Source of the DNA: Bradyrhizobium diazoefficiens
Lineage (GTDB): Bacteria > Pseudomonadota > Alphaproteobacteria > Rhizobiales > Xanthobacteraceae
Direction of reading: 5' to 3'
Assembly (NCBI RefSeq): GCF_016616425.1
Contig: NZ_CP067101.1
Location: forward strand, 6,138,001 to 6,202,000
Length of the DNA: 64,000 nucleotides
Shown here: positions 1 to 7,730 of the stretch, in pieces
How positions within the stretch are numbered: position 1 is the stretch's first letter
Layout: each line of letters begins with the position of its first letter
The notes under the pieces: generated by a model
Seen by the model: only the letters and a program-made list of their open reading frames with translations
Told to the model about the DNA's origin: nothing
Database searches by the model: none
Made by a program: the position numbers and the translations under genes

Positions 1-1140
1 CCGCGTTTCCTCGAACAGCGCATCGAGCATTGCACGGACGTCATCCTCCACCACGTTGAGGGTCAGCGAAATTCGCAAACGGGCCGTGCCCGCCGGCACG
101 GTTGGTGGACGGATCCCGCGGATATCGAACCCGCGAGCCTGCAGTCTCGATGCGAGCCGCATCGCACGTGCGTTGTCGCCGACGATGTACGGTACGATCT
201 GCGAGAGCGAAGCATTTCGCCCACCGCGCACACCGATCTCCCGATGTGTGAACGCGACCAGCTCGGCCAGACGTTGCCGCCGCTCGGGTTCCTGCTGCAG
301 GATTGACAGTGCCTCCCGGACGGCGACGGCCATCAACGGTGAGGGCGCGGTCGCGAAGATAAACGGACGGCAGCGATTGACCATGAAGTCGCGCATCGCG
401 GTGGAGGCTGTGACGAGCGCGCCTGCAGCGCCCAGCGCCTTGCCGCAGGTGTGAATGATCACCAGATTTTCGCGCCCCTCATAGGATGCGGCGAGTCCCC
501 GACCCTGCTCGCCGTAGACGCCTGTGGCATGCGCCTCGTCTACCATCAGGAACGCTTCGTGCCGCTCCGCAATCACGATGAGGTCCTCAAGCGGGGCGAA
601 GTCGCCGTCCATGCTGTAGAGACTTTCGACCACGATCCAGACGCGGCCCATTCCGCCCTGGGTACGCCAGTCACGGATCGTGCTTTCGACCGACTGAGGA
701 TCGTTATGGGCGCTTATCCGAAAGTCGGCCCGCCCAGCTCGCGCGCCTTCATGGATGCTCGCGTGCACGAGAGCGTCGAGAACCAGCAGATCGCCCCGCT
801 GCGGCAAGGTCGTCAGGACCGAAAAATTTGCGACATAACCGCCACCAAAGAAAAGCGCCGCCTCCGCCCTGAAGAACTGAGCGGCTTCCGCTTCGAGCCG
901 CTCGTGCTCCTCGCAATTGCCGCGCAGAAGCCGCGACCCGCCGGCTCCGATCGGTGTGCCGGCCTCAATCGCGGCGGAGACAGCCTTTTTCATGCGCGGC
1001 GCGCTCGCCAGCGCAAGATAATCGTTCGATACGAAATCGATGCCCGCGCGCGACTGGAGGCGGCGCAGCCGGTCGTCTTCTTTCAGCGCATGCAAGGCCG
1101 CGACATAATCGGCAACTTTGAACGCATGGACTGAGTTCAT
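1..1140 (-). CDS. bioF: 8-amino-7-oxononanoate synthase BioF (3' end cut by window)
   Basis: The reverse strand reads continuously from an ATG at 1140 to the window edge (380 codons). The family is about 385 residues, so only the last few residues are missing. The protein is a fold-type I PLP enzyme that condenses pimeloyl-thioester with L-alanine in biotin synthesis. Visible marks are the SNDYL segment near residue 38, GAGGSR near 67, the VDEAHATG motif (PLP-ring aspartate), and the HTCGKALG segment carrying the Schiff-base lysine. It lies 82 bp downstream of panD in the same direction and is probably co-transcribed with bioB-panD. The next genes of the operon (bioD, bioA or bioZ would be expected) lie outside the window. 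The identification is firm. Confidence 0.95.
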   Translation of the reverse strand, partial: MNSVHAFKVADYVAALHALKEDDRLRRLQSRAGIDFVSNDYLALASAPRMKKAVSAAIEAGTPIGAGGSRLLRGNCEEHERLEAEAAQFFRAEAALFFGGGYVANFSVLTTLPQRGDLLVLDALVHASIHEGARAGRADFRISAHNDPQSVESTIRDWRTQGGMGRVWIVVESLYSMDGDFAPLEDLIVIAERHEAFLMVDEAHATGVYGEQGRGLAASYEGRENLVIIHTCGKALGAAGALVTASTAMRDFMVNRCRPFIFATAPSPLMAVAVREALSILQQEPERRQRLAELVAFTHREIGVRGGRNASLSQIVPYIVGDNARAMRLASRLQARGFDIRGIRPPTVPAGTARLRISLTLNVVEDDVRAMLDALFEETR

Positions 1141-1222
1141 TCTACACTCCGAATATTGCCAGCGATCGCGCAAATTCCATTGGCCGCCAAGGGCAATGGC
1201 TCCAGCATCGGCCTGTTGGCCT

Positions 1223-1576
1223 TCATCCTTGTAGGATGCGGTTTTCTTTGTCGACCCGCACAACGCGCGGCCGGAACGTTTTTGCTTCCGCCTCATCAAA
1301 GCAGGCATACGCAACGATGATGATCTTATCTCCAGGCATCGCAAGTCGGGCGGCCGCACCGTTCAGGCCTATGATGCCGGACCCCAGGGGTGCCTCGATC
1401 ACATAGGTGGCAAAGCGTGCTCCGGTGTCGATGTTGTAGATTTCGACGCGTTCGTTGATCAAGAGTCCCGCTGCGTCCAACAACGCGCGATCAATCGAAA
1501 TCGAGCCTTCATAGTGCAGGTCGGCCTCAGTCACGGAGGCGCGATGGATCTTGCCTTTCATCAACGTAATCTGCAT
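1223..1576 (-). CDS. panD: Aspartate 1-decarboxylase PanD
   Basis: This 117-residue protein has the length of the pyruvoyl-dependent aspartate alpha-decarboxylase, which makes beta-alanine for pantothenate and CoA. The proenzyme self-cleavage site YEGS places Gly24-Ser25 exactly where the family cuts. Lys9, Tyr22, Arg54 and Tyr58, the active-site residues of the family, are all present. It starts 3 bp after the bioB stop and is followed by bioF, so a CoA-precursor gene is embedded inside a biotin operon. This ties pantothenate supply to BioR control by inference from position. The identification is firm. Confidence 0.96.
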   Translation of the reverse strand: MQITLMKGKIHRASVTEADLHYEGSISIDRALLDAAGLLINERVEIYNIDTGARFATYVIEAPLGSGIIGLNGAAARLAMPGDKIIIVAYACFDEAEAKTFRPRVVRVDKENRILQG

Positions 1577-1579
1577 TTG

Positions 1580-2614
1580 TTACTTACACTTGAGTTTGCG
1601 GGAAGCGTGGTCGCTGCCCTGTTTCACTTGAGTAAGCCCGGACAGGATGCCGAGCCGGTGCAGCAAATTTGCGTCGCGCTCGCGTTCCGGATTCTTCGTG
1701 GTCAACAACACGTCGCCGATGAAGATCGAATTTGCGCCGGCCAAAAAGCACAGCGCCTGCAGCTCATCCGTCATACACTGCCGTCCGGCGGACAGCCGCA
1801 CCACGCTCTTCGGCATCATGATGCGGGCGGTTGCGACCAGGCGCACCAACGCGATCGGATCGACATGGTCTGCGGTGTCATTGACCGGCACGCCTCTGAC
1901 CTTATTCCAAAGGTTGATCGGCACGCTTTCCGGATGGTTGGGGAGATTGGCGAGCAGGACAAGCATGGAAAGGCGGTCTTCGACCCGCTCGCCCATGCCG
2001 ATGATTCCGCCGCAGCAGACCTTGATGCCGGCTTCGCGCACATGTCCAAGCGTGTCGATGCGGTCGTGCAAGGTGCGTGTGGTGATGATCTTGCCGTAGA
2101 AGGCCGGCGAGGTGTCGACGTTGTGATTGTAGAAGTCGAGCCCAGCCGCGGAGAGCCGTGCAGCCTGCTTCGGCGTCAGCATACCGAGCGTGACGCAGGT
2201 TTGCATGCCAAGACCTTTGACCGCGTTGACCATGTCGCAGATCTGATCGAGATCGCGATCTTTTGGACTACGCCAGGCCGCGGCCATGCAGAAGCGCGTC
2301 GCGCCGGCGTTCTTGGCGCGCTGCGCGGTGGCGACCACATCGGCGCGATCCATCAGGCGGGTGGCTTTCAGGCCGGTGTCGTAATGGGCGCTCTGCGAGC
2401 AGTAGCCGCAGTCCTCCGGACAGCCGCCGGTCTTGACGCTGAGCAGGCTTGCGGTCTCGACGTGGTTTGGATCGAAGGTGGCGCGATGAACGCTCTGAGC
2501 CTGAAACATCAGGTCGGCGAACGCCAGGCCATAGAGCGCTTCGACCTCGGCACGTTCCCAGTTGCTGCGGACCGGCGCGCTGTCGCTTTGTTCAACTTCC
2601 ACAGCGGCAACCAT
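1580..2614 (-). CDS. bioB: Biotin synthase BioB
   Basis: A 344-residue radical-SAM enzyme that inserts sulfur into dethiobiotin. The CPEDCGYC motif near residue 64 binds the 4Fe-4S/SAM cluster. The 2Fe-2S ligands are recognisable: Cys in RFCMAAAW, Cys in MQTCVTLG, Cys in IKVCCGG, and Arg in VRLSAGR. The C-terminal [13 protein letters not shown] segment is typical. It is the first gene of the leftward bioB-panD-bioF unit. Its ATG at 2614 lies only 27 bp from the nearest BioR-like operator, so repression of this start by BioR is likely. The C-terminus is slightly longer and more basic than usual but otherwise ordinary. Confidence 0.97.
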   Translation of the reverse strand: MVAAVEVEQSDSAPVRSNWERAEVEALYGLAFADLMFQAQSVHRATFDPNHVETASLLSVKTGGCPEDCGYCSQSAHYDTGLKATRLMDRADVVATAQRAKNAGATRFCMAAAWRSPKDRDLDQICDMVNAVKGLGMQTCVTLGMLTPKQAARLSAAGLDFYNHNVDTSPAFYGKIITTRTLHDRIDTLGHVREAGIKVCCGGIIGMGERVEDRLSMLVLLANLPNHPESVPINLWNKVRGVPVNDTADHVDPIALVRLVATARIMMPKSVVRLSAGRQCMTDELQALCFLAGANSIFIGDVLLTTKNPERERDANLLHRLGILSGLTQVKQGSDHASRKLKCK

Positions 2615-2641
2615 AAGACCTGCTTTCCCACCTGCGACAAA

Positions 2642-2651
2642 TCATAGATAA
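2642..2651 (-). promoter_or_regulatory. BioR-type operator, bioB-proximal
   Basis: On the reverse strand the site reads TTATCTATGA, one mismatch from the TTATCTATAA form of the alphaproteobacterial BioR signal TTATMKATAA. It sits 27 bp upstream of the bioB ATG. Confidence 0.7.
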
Positions 2652-2660
2652 GAAGAGGGA

Positions 2661-2670
2661 TTATCTATAA
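2661..2670. promoter_or_regulatory. BioR-type operator, perfect consensus
   Basis: TTATCTATAA is an exact match to the BioR signal TTATMKATAA. It lies in the 124-bp divergent region between bioB and the GntR gene, where one site could control both directions. Confidence 0.85.
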
Positions 2671-2725
2671 TGTTTGTTCTCGAAATGATGCTAACTGATG
2701 CGCTATGCGAACGCACCCATTAATG

Positions 2726-2735
2726 CGATAGATAA
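2726..2735 (-). promoter_or_regulatory. BioR-type operator, regulator-proximal
   Basis: On the reverse strand it reads TTATCTATCG, and it overlaps the longer palindrome ATAGATAATCTAT (2728-2740) that runs into the regulator's start codon. This arrangement suggests autoregulation. Confidence 0.65.
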
Positions 2736-2738
2736 TCT

Positions 2739-3377
2739 ATGATCGTCTCTGATGAAAACACGACGACTGCGGCGCGCATTGCGGGCTCAATTGGAGAGCG
2801 CATTATCGATGGCGCGCTGCAGCCAGATGCTCCACTCCGGCAGGATCATGTTGCGCGGGAATTCAATTCGAGCCACGTCCCGGTTCGCGAGGCTTTTCGG
2901 CAACTGGAGGCCCAACATCTTGTTGTAGCTCAGCCTCGCCGCGGCGTGCGGGTCGCCCCGCTCGATACCAACTCGATGAGGGAGATCGCCGAGATGCGCG
3001 CGGCGCTCGAGGTCGTCGCATTGCGCAACGCAGCTCCAAAGCTCACATCGGCTCATTTGGCACGGATCGAGCTTGCCCTGATCGAAGGCGACAATGCCGT
3101 GACCATTCAGGATTTTGAAATGGCCAACCGCGCCTTTCACCACGCGCTGGTGGCGCCCTGCGCGATGCCGCGCCTGCTCGCCAGCCTCGACGGACTACAG
3201 CTTGCAAATTCTCGACTGGTATTTGCAATGGCGCGAAGCGCCGGCTGGCGACCGCGGTCCAATCAGGATCACCGGCTGATTCTGCAGGCACTGCGAGCGC
3301 GCAACGTCGATCAAGCCTGTAACCTGCTCGCGCGGCACATTCAAACGATCGAGCGTCTTGCCCTTTCCGTTTCCTGA
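2739..3377 (+). CDS. bioR: GntR-family biotin repressor BioR
   Basis: A 212-residue GntR/FCD-type regulator. Residues 10-75 form the winged helix (IGERIIDGAL, then REFNSSHVPVREAFRQLEAQ as recognition helix, then QPRRGVRVAPLD as wing). Residues 80-210 form the helical FCD-like effector domain. In many alphaproteobacteria this type of protein, BioR, represses biotin genes from TTATMKATAA sites. Here it is divergent from bioB, and three such sites fill the intergenic region, which makes the assignment strong. The ATG lies inside the last palindrome, consistent with self-repression. The effector is not visible from sequence. Confidence 0.9.
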   Translation: MIVSDENTTTAARIAGSIGERIIDGALQPDAPLRQDHVAREFNSSHVPVREAFRQLEAQHLVVAQPRRGVRVAPLDTNSMREIAEMRAALEVVALRNAAPKLTSAHLARIELALIEGDNAVTIQDFEMANRAFHHALVAPCAMPRLLASLDGLQLANSRLVFAMARSAGWRPRSNQDHRLILQALRARNVDQACNLLARHIQTIERLALSVS

Positions 3378-3544
3378 CCAGCAAGAAGATCTGGCCAGTT
3401 CCATTGCGCAGACCGCGGGTTACCGCGAGGGCATCACGCCACCGATCGTGTCCTCGTCCGATGCGGCATGTGGCGTTGGCGTTGCAGTGCGCTCGATCCC
3501 ACGATAATTGTGCGCCGACTTGCGAGATCACCCTGGGGTCATCC

Positions 3545-3859
3545 ATGATTCGTCACATCGTGCTGTTCAGCGCCAAGGATGAGGCCCAGATCGACCAAAT
3601 CGTCGAAGGTCTATCGGTTCTCACCACAATCCCACATTCACGCCGGCTCGAGGTTGCTCGCAACCGCAAGAGCGACCAGCTCGGCAACGATATCGACGTC
3701 GTGGTCTATGGTGAGTTCGACAACGAGACGGAACTCGCGGCTTACAAGGCGCATGATCTTTACCAGGAATCGATCAGGCGGGTACGACCACTCCGGGAGC
3801 TGCGGTTTGCGGCCGACTACAATGTAGCAGCGGATGCACGTTTGAGCTCACGGCAGTGA
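3545..3859 (+). CDS. Dabb-domain (dimeric alpha-beta barrel) protein
   Basis: This 104-residue protein starts MIRHIVLFSAK, the hallmark N-terminus of the stress-responsive Dabb family. It continues with the usual YGEFDN and LAAYKAHDLY segments and ends in the FAADY-type strand. The start at 3545 is chosen because the family begins at this Met; the longer reading frame upstream is unsupported. Dabb proteins are small dimeric barrels and some are cyclases or oxygenases, but most have no known reaction. It sits between bioR and pabB in the same direction. No link to biotin or pABA can be shown beyond position. Confidence 0.75.
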   Translation: MIRHIVLFSAKDEAQIDQIVEGLSVLTTIPHSRRLEVARNRKSDQLGNDIDVVVYGEFDNETELAAYKAHDLYQESIRRVRPLRELRFAADYNVAADARLSSRQ

Positions 3860-4022
3860 TAAGTGAGATAACCGGCGCATCGATCCTACTGGCGGGGGCT
3901 TAACCTGAAAATCGATCTCAGGACAATGCGGCTCCTAGATGACGAGCGTCGCTTTCATCGCAGCTGGCATCACAATCGGAGCACCTCTCATAGCATGCAA
4001 GTCATCAGTGCCTGACAGACCA

Positions 4023-5417
4023 ATGCACGTCCGCGAGCTGCAGTGGATCGAGCCCGTTACAGCAATGCTACGTCTCGCGCATCGAGCGAACCTTACGTTT
4101 CTCGATAGCGCAGCGAGGCATGAGCAGCTGGGGCGCTACTCATATCTGAGCTGCGATCCATTCTGCACCTACACGGTCCTGGAAGGACAAGCGCGCTGCA
4201 ACGGAGAGGCTTGCGAGGGCGATCCATGGAGAGTTCTTGGCGCCCTGCTGGCCAAGTATCCGCAAGAACATTGTCCCGATCTCCCACCGTTCCAGGGAGG
4301 AGCAGCCGGTTTTTTTGCTTACGACCTGAACAGAACACTGGAGCGATTGGCGGTGCCGGCAATTCCTGGCCAGCGCTTGCCCCAATCTGTCCTGCATTTC
4401 TATGACGTGGTGGTCAGCTTCGACCACCGCGACAACAGAAGCTGGATCGTTTCTACCGGATGGCCGGAGCAGTGTCCCGCACGTCGCAGCGCGCGCGCCC
4501 GCCGCCGAGCCGATGAGTTTGCAGCGCTGCTCGCCAGCCCAAAGACGCCGCGGGATGTGCCCTGCGGCGGTGTGGGCGCCTGGCACTCAAATTTCAGCCG
4601 CGAGAGCTATATTGCGGCGGTACAGCGCGTCATCGACTTGATCCTGGCCGGAGACGTCTTCCAGGCCAACATCGCGCAGCGCTTCAGCGCCAAGGCGTCA
4701 AGTTGCTTCGATCCCCTCACCTTCTACTGCCAGCTACGATCACTGAACCCGGCGCCCTTCGGAGCGCTCCTGCGCTATGGCAGGCTGAGCATCGCATCGA
4801 GCTCGCCCGAACGTTTCCTCAAGCTTGGCGGACGGCTCGTCGAAACCCGCCCCATCAAGGGTACGATCGCGCGTTCCGCTGATTCGAAGGAAGACCAGCG
4901 GCGAGCTGAAATCCTCATTGCCTCGGAAAAGGACCGTGCCGAGAACATCATGATCGTCGACCTCCTGCGTAATGATCTGTCTCGTGTTTGCACGCCCCAT
5001 TCGATCGAGGTCCCAGCGCTGTGCAACCTCGAGACCTTTGCCTCGGTGCACCACCTCGTCTCGATAGTTACGGGTGAACTGGCAGGAGGCCAAGACGCTG
5101 TTTCCTTACTTCGGGCTTGCTTTCCCGGCGGCTCCATTACCGGGGCGCCAAAGGTACGATCCATGGAAATCATTGCGGAACTCGAGCGTGTGGCGCGCGA
5201 GCTCTATTGCGGGGCGATCGGCTTCATCGGCTTCAACGGGCACATGGACACAAACGTTGCGATCCGCACCGTAACGATCGACGACAATCTGGCTGTCTTT
5301 CATGCAGGCAGCGGCATCACGGCCATGTCGGACCCAGAGGCCGAGTACGAGGAGACGCTCGCCAAGGCGCAGCGCATCTTCGAAGCGTTTCGTGCTGAAC
5401 GATCCGGTGACTTTTGA
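4023..5417 (+). CDS. pabB: Aminodeoxychorismate synthase component I PabB
   Basis: A 464-residue chorismate-binding enzyme that aminates chorismate to 4-amino-4-deoxychorismate, the precursor of p-aminobenzoate and folate. The N-terminal subdomain is followed by the chorismate-utilising domain (about residues 200-455) with SPERFL, ETRPIKGT, DLLRNDL and GAPKVRSMEII. The lysine in PIKGT marks PabB; TrpE has alanine in that position. The Met at 4023 (MHVREL) is preferred over an upstream Met at 3939 that adds 28 atypical residues. The stop overlaps the TTG start of pabA by 4 bp, so the two subunits are translationally coupled. It probably supplies folate within the vitamin block. Confidence 0.88.
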   Translation: MHVRELQWIEPVTAMLRLAHRANLTFLDSAARHEQLGRYSYLSCDPFCTYTVLEGQARCNGEACEGDPWRVLGALLAKYPQEHCPDLPPFQGGAAGFFAYDLNRTLERLAVPAIPGQRLPQSVLHFYDVVVSFDHRDNRSWIVSTGWPEQCPARRSARARRRADEFAALLASPKTPRDVPCGGVGAWHSNFSRESYIAAVQRVIDLILAGDVFQANIAQRFSAKASSCFDPLTFYCQLRSLNPAPFGALLRYGRLSIASSSPERFLKLGGRLVETRPIKGTIARSADSKEDQRRAEILIASEKDRAENIMIVDLLRNDLSRVCTPHSIEVPALCNLETFASVHHLVSIVTGELAGGQDAVSLLRACFPGGSITGAPKVRSMEIIAELERVARELYCGAIGFIGFNGHMDTNVAIRTVTIDDNLAVFHAGSGITAMSDPEAEYEETLAKAQRIFEAFRAERSGDF

Positions 5418-6073
5418 TTGTGATCATCGACAATTACGACTCCTTCGTCTTCAACATTGCCCGCTATTTCCAAGGGCTTGGTGAGGCAACGGAGGTGATC
5501 CGGAACGACGTGATCAGCATCAGGGACCTTGTTGGATTGCGGCCGCGTGCAGTGGTCATCTCCCCCGGCCCACGCACGCCCATCGAGGCCGGAATATCTA
5601 TGGCCGTCGTCCGCGAGCTTTCAGGTCGCGTCCCAATTCTCGGCATTTGCCTCGGTCACCAGTGCATCGGGAGCGTTTTCGGCGGAGGCGTGGCGCGTGC
5701 ACGTCGCCCTATGCACGGTCGGTCCTCGTATGTCACGCATGATGGTCGAGGACTGTTCAAGGATCTCCGATCCCCACTTTGCGTTGGCCGCTACCATTCT
5801 CTTGTTGTTGAGCTCGACGAGGCATGCGCGCCGTATCTCACGGTGACAGCGCGTTCGGACGAAGGCGAGATCATGGCGCTCGCACATCGGTCTCAACCGA
5901 CGTTTGGCGTGCAGTTCCATCCGGAATCGATCCTCACGGAGCAAGGGCACATGCTGCTGATGAACTTCTTGCGCCTGGCGGAGGCTTTCTGGGCGCTACG
6001 TGAAGGGACACATGTCTTCAGTTCTGATGCCGACGTACGGCAGCCCCATCAGCGAGATAAGCGAGCGAAATAG
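5414..6073 (+). CDS. pabA: Glutamine amidotransferase component PabA/TrpG type
   Basis: A 219-residue class I glutamine amidotransferase that feeds ammonia to the preceding synthase. MIVIIDNYDSFVFNIARYF opens it, GICLGHQ carries the nucleophilic Cys, and VQFHPESIL carries the catalytic His and Glu. Translation starts from TTG at 5414, inside the pabB stop (ATTTTGATTG region). The C-terminal 25 residues after LMNFLRLAE are extra and basic. A decayed paralogue lies at 60.6-61.0 kb. The family is shared by anthranilate and aminodeoxychorismate synthases; the PIKGT partner indicates the pABA branch. Confidence 0.88.
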   Translation: MIVIIDNYDSFVFNIARYFQGLGEATEVIRNDVISIRDLVGLRPRAVVISPGPRTPIEAGISMAVVRELSGRVPILGICLGHQCIGSVFGGGVARARRPMHGRSSYVTHDGRGLFKDLRSPLCVGRYHSLVVELDEACAPYLTVTARSDEGEIMALAHRSQPTFGVQFHPESILTEQGHMLLMNFLRLAEAFWALREGTHVFSSDADVRQPHQRDKRAK

Positions 6074-6666
6074 TGGCCTAAAGGCCGGCCATCCGCGTTA
6101 CGCAGAGTTGTGGCTTAGACTCGGCGTCGCCTTTGCACAAAGGGTTTAGGGACCACAACACGGCCTCTCAGAGACACGGGTGTCTTGCGGAATAGGCGGG
6201 TTGGAGTCGGCAACCAAAGTTGAATGACCGAGACAGATGGACGCGGCGCCCATCGAGCGGACGCTTCGGAAGCCTTGGGCCTCTATTGGACAAGGACGAT
6301 CGGGCATCGGGTTGACGGTCGACGGCATCCCGCCGCTGAAGGTCGATCCTCGGTTGGGATTCCCTTTGCTCCGCCGTTTTGCAGTTGGTCGCGAACGACC
6401 ATTCCGAAGACGCGACCGCATTTTGGGCCCCAGAGTTCGCTAAAAACATAGCGCGAGACAAGGCGTATGGAAGGTCCTCGTCATGCGGCACCTTCCACTC
6501 CGTTGGCGTGGCCAACCTTTTGCTGACGTTCTTGGACGATCGCAAGCCAAACGAAAGGCCATTGGGCCACGGCGCAAGAGCTTTGATCCCTCTTGAATCT
6601 CCAGGAGCAGACTGTCAGTCTGGCGCGGGGAAAGACTTCCGGCCCCACTCGGATCAGCCAAATGAA
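6074..6666. other. Gene-poor stretch after pabA
   Basis: Only short overlapping frames without recognisable domains or ribosome-binding sites are seen. Nothing here can be assigned. Confidence 0.4.
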
Positions 6667-6957
6667 TTACGGAGCCGTGACCGCGTCGATGATGCGACGC
6701 AGATTAGCTGTCGCATCCCAAAGGAACACACCCGCCTGACAAGCCGCAGCGAAGCATGCCCATCCGGCTGCTCGAGCATTCAGCTTGCCTTGCTTCTTCA
6801 GTGCATCGGGATATGGGCCGCTACCGTCCCAGTTCGTACCTGATGTAAGATTTGGTATCTTGACCGTCGCCGATTTCGACCAATTGATGGCCGCCAAACA
6901 TGTGCAAGCCACTGTGCCCACCGAGAGCAGAAACTTCATAAAGCTAATCCAGTCCAT
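6667..6957 (-). CDS. Small membrane protein, unknown function
   Basis: A 96-residue frame starting MDWISFMKFLLSVGTV. A hydrophobic segment at residues 5-24 and a second one near residues 68-84 (WACFAAACQAGVFLWD) suggest two membrane passes with a soluble loop between. The amphipathic composition and natural-looking residue use argue that it is a real gene and not a shadow frame. No family is recognised. It stands alone between gene-poor stretches. Confidence 0.5.
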   Translation of the reverse strand: MDWISFMKFLLSVGTVACTCLAAINWSKSATVKIPNLTSGTNWDGSGPYPDALKKQGKLNARAAGWACFAAACQAGVFLWDATANLRRIIDAVTAP

Positions 6958-7730
6958 CTGCGATTTGGTCCCAGCAACTGTTCGCCCTCCATATCTCCTT
7001 CTTCATGCGCGCTCCAGTTACTTCGCGTTTACGTCACGCTGTGTTGAGGCGAGGCGCAAGCTTTGTTCTTGGCGGCGCTCCCTGTTCGATGTCGGACAGC
7101 GGCGATACTCTGCTCTGCTCCCAAACCTAGCCGACGTCAGCGGAAAGCAGCCTCGAAACGAGTTCCAGCGATTGCCGGTGGACGGCGGTCGAGTCGAGGA
7201 TCGGTTGTGGACGCCGGAGCTGCCCCGCCCTCCTCGATCCATCTCGGCATGCCTTTGGATCTGACGCGATAAAACGGCCGCCGGTCTGGAAAAACCGGCG
7301 GCCAAGTCAAGGGAGGAAACGCCCATGCGGGCAGCGGCAGCGAGACTACCGCAAGGTTCCGCCGAACACTCGGCGGATCTCGTTCAAGTCAGATCCGAAA
7401 ATCAACAATCATCGATTCGAATGCTGCCTTGTAGATCGATCACATGGCTCCAACTGCTTTCTCGTCGTGATGTAATTCAATCGACCTCGCATTAGAAGAA
7501 GAACTTCCGTACGTAACGTACAAAACGAATGCAAAAGACTTGCGCTTGCTGCCGTGCTCTCACGTGATGGTGTTTTCTGTCGGTGCGAGGCTGCATCGTT
7601 GTTGCCAATTGATGGATGCAGAGCGTATCGGCTCGACACCGCTCCCCAGCTACGCCCATTTGCCTTCGCGGCGATCGAGGGCTGCACAGTCTTGTGGGGA
7701 GACGGCGCCAATCAACTCCGGAGTAATGTG
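6958..7730. other. Gene-poor stretch before the acyl-CoA dehydrogenase
   Basis: No gene is recognised. The right half contains a perfect hairpin (7276-7303) followed by a strong GGGAGG ribosome-binding site and an ATG at 7325 that opens only a short frame. It may be the start of a truncated chromosomal gene. Confidence 0.35.
7276..7303. terminator. Perfect 10-bp hairpin, terminator-like without T tract
   Basis: GGCCGCCGGT at 7276-7285 pairs with ACCGGCGGCC at 7294-7303 across an 8-base loop. No T run follows, so it could be a terminator remnant, a Rho-independent-like structure or a leader hairpin ahead of the GGGAGG at about 7311. Confidence 0.45.

Noticed and set aside
1514..2647. Long rightward frame over bioB and panD
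   Set aside because: It is the antisense of two firmly identified genes and shows no family similarity.
3939..4022. Longer N-terminus for pabB
   Set aside because: The extra 28 residues resemble no PabB; the Met at 4023 fits better.
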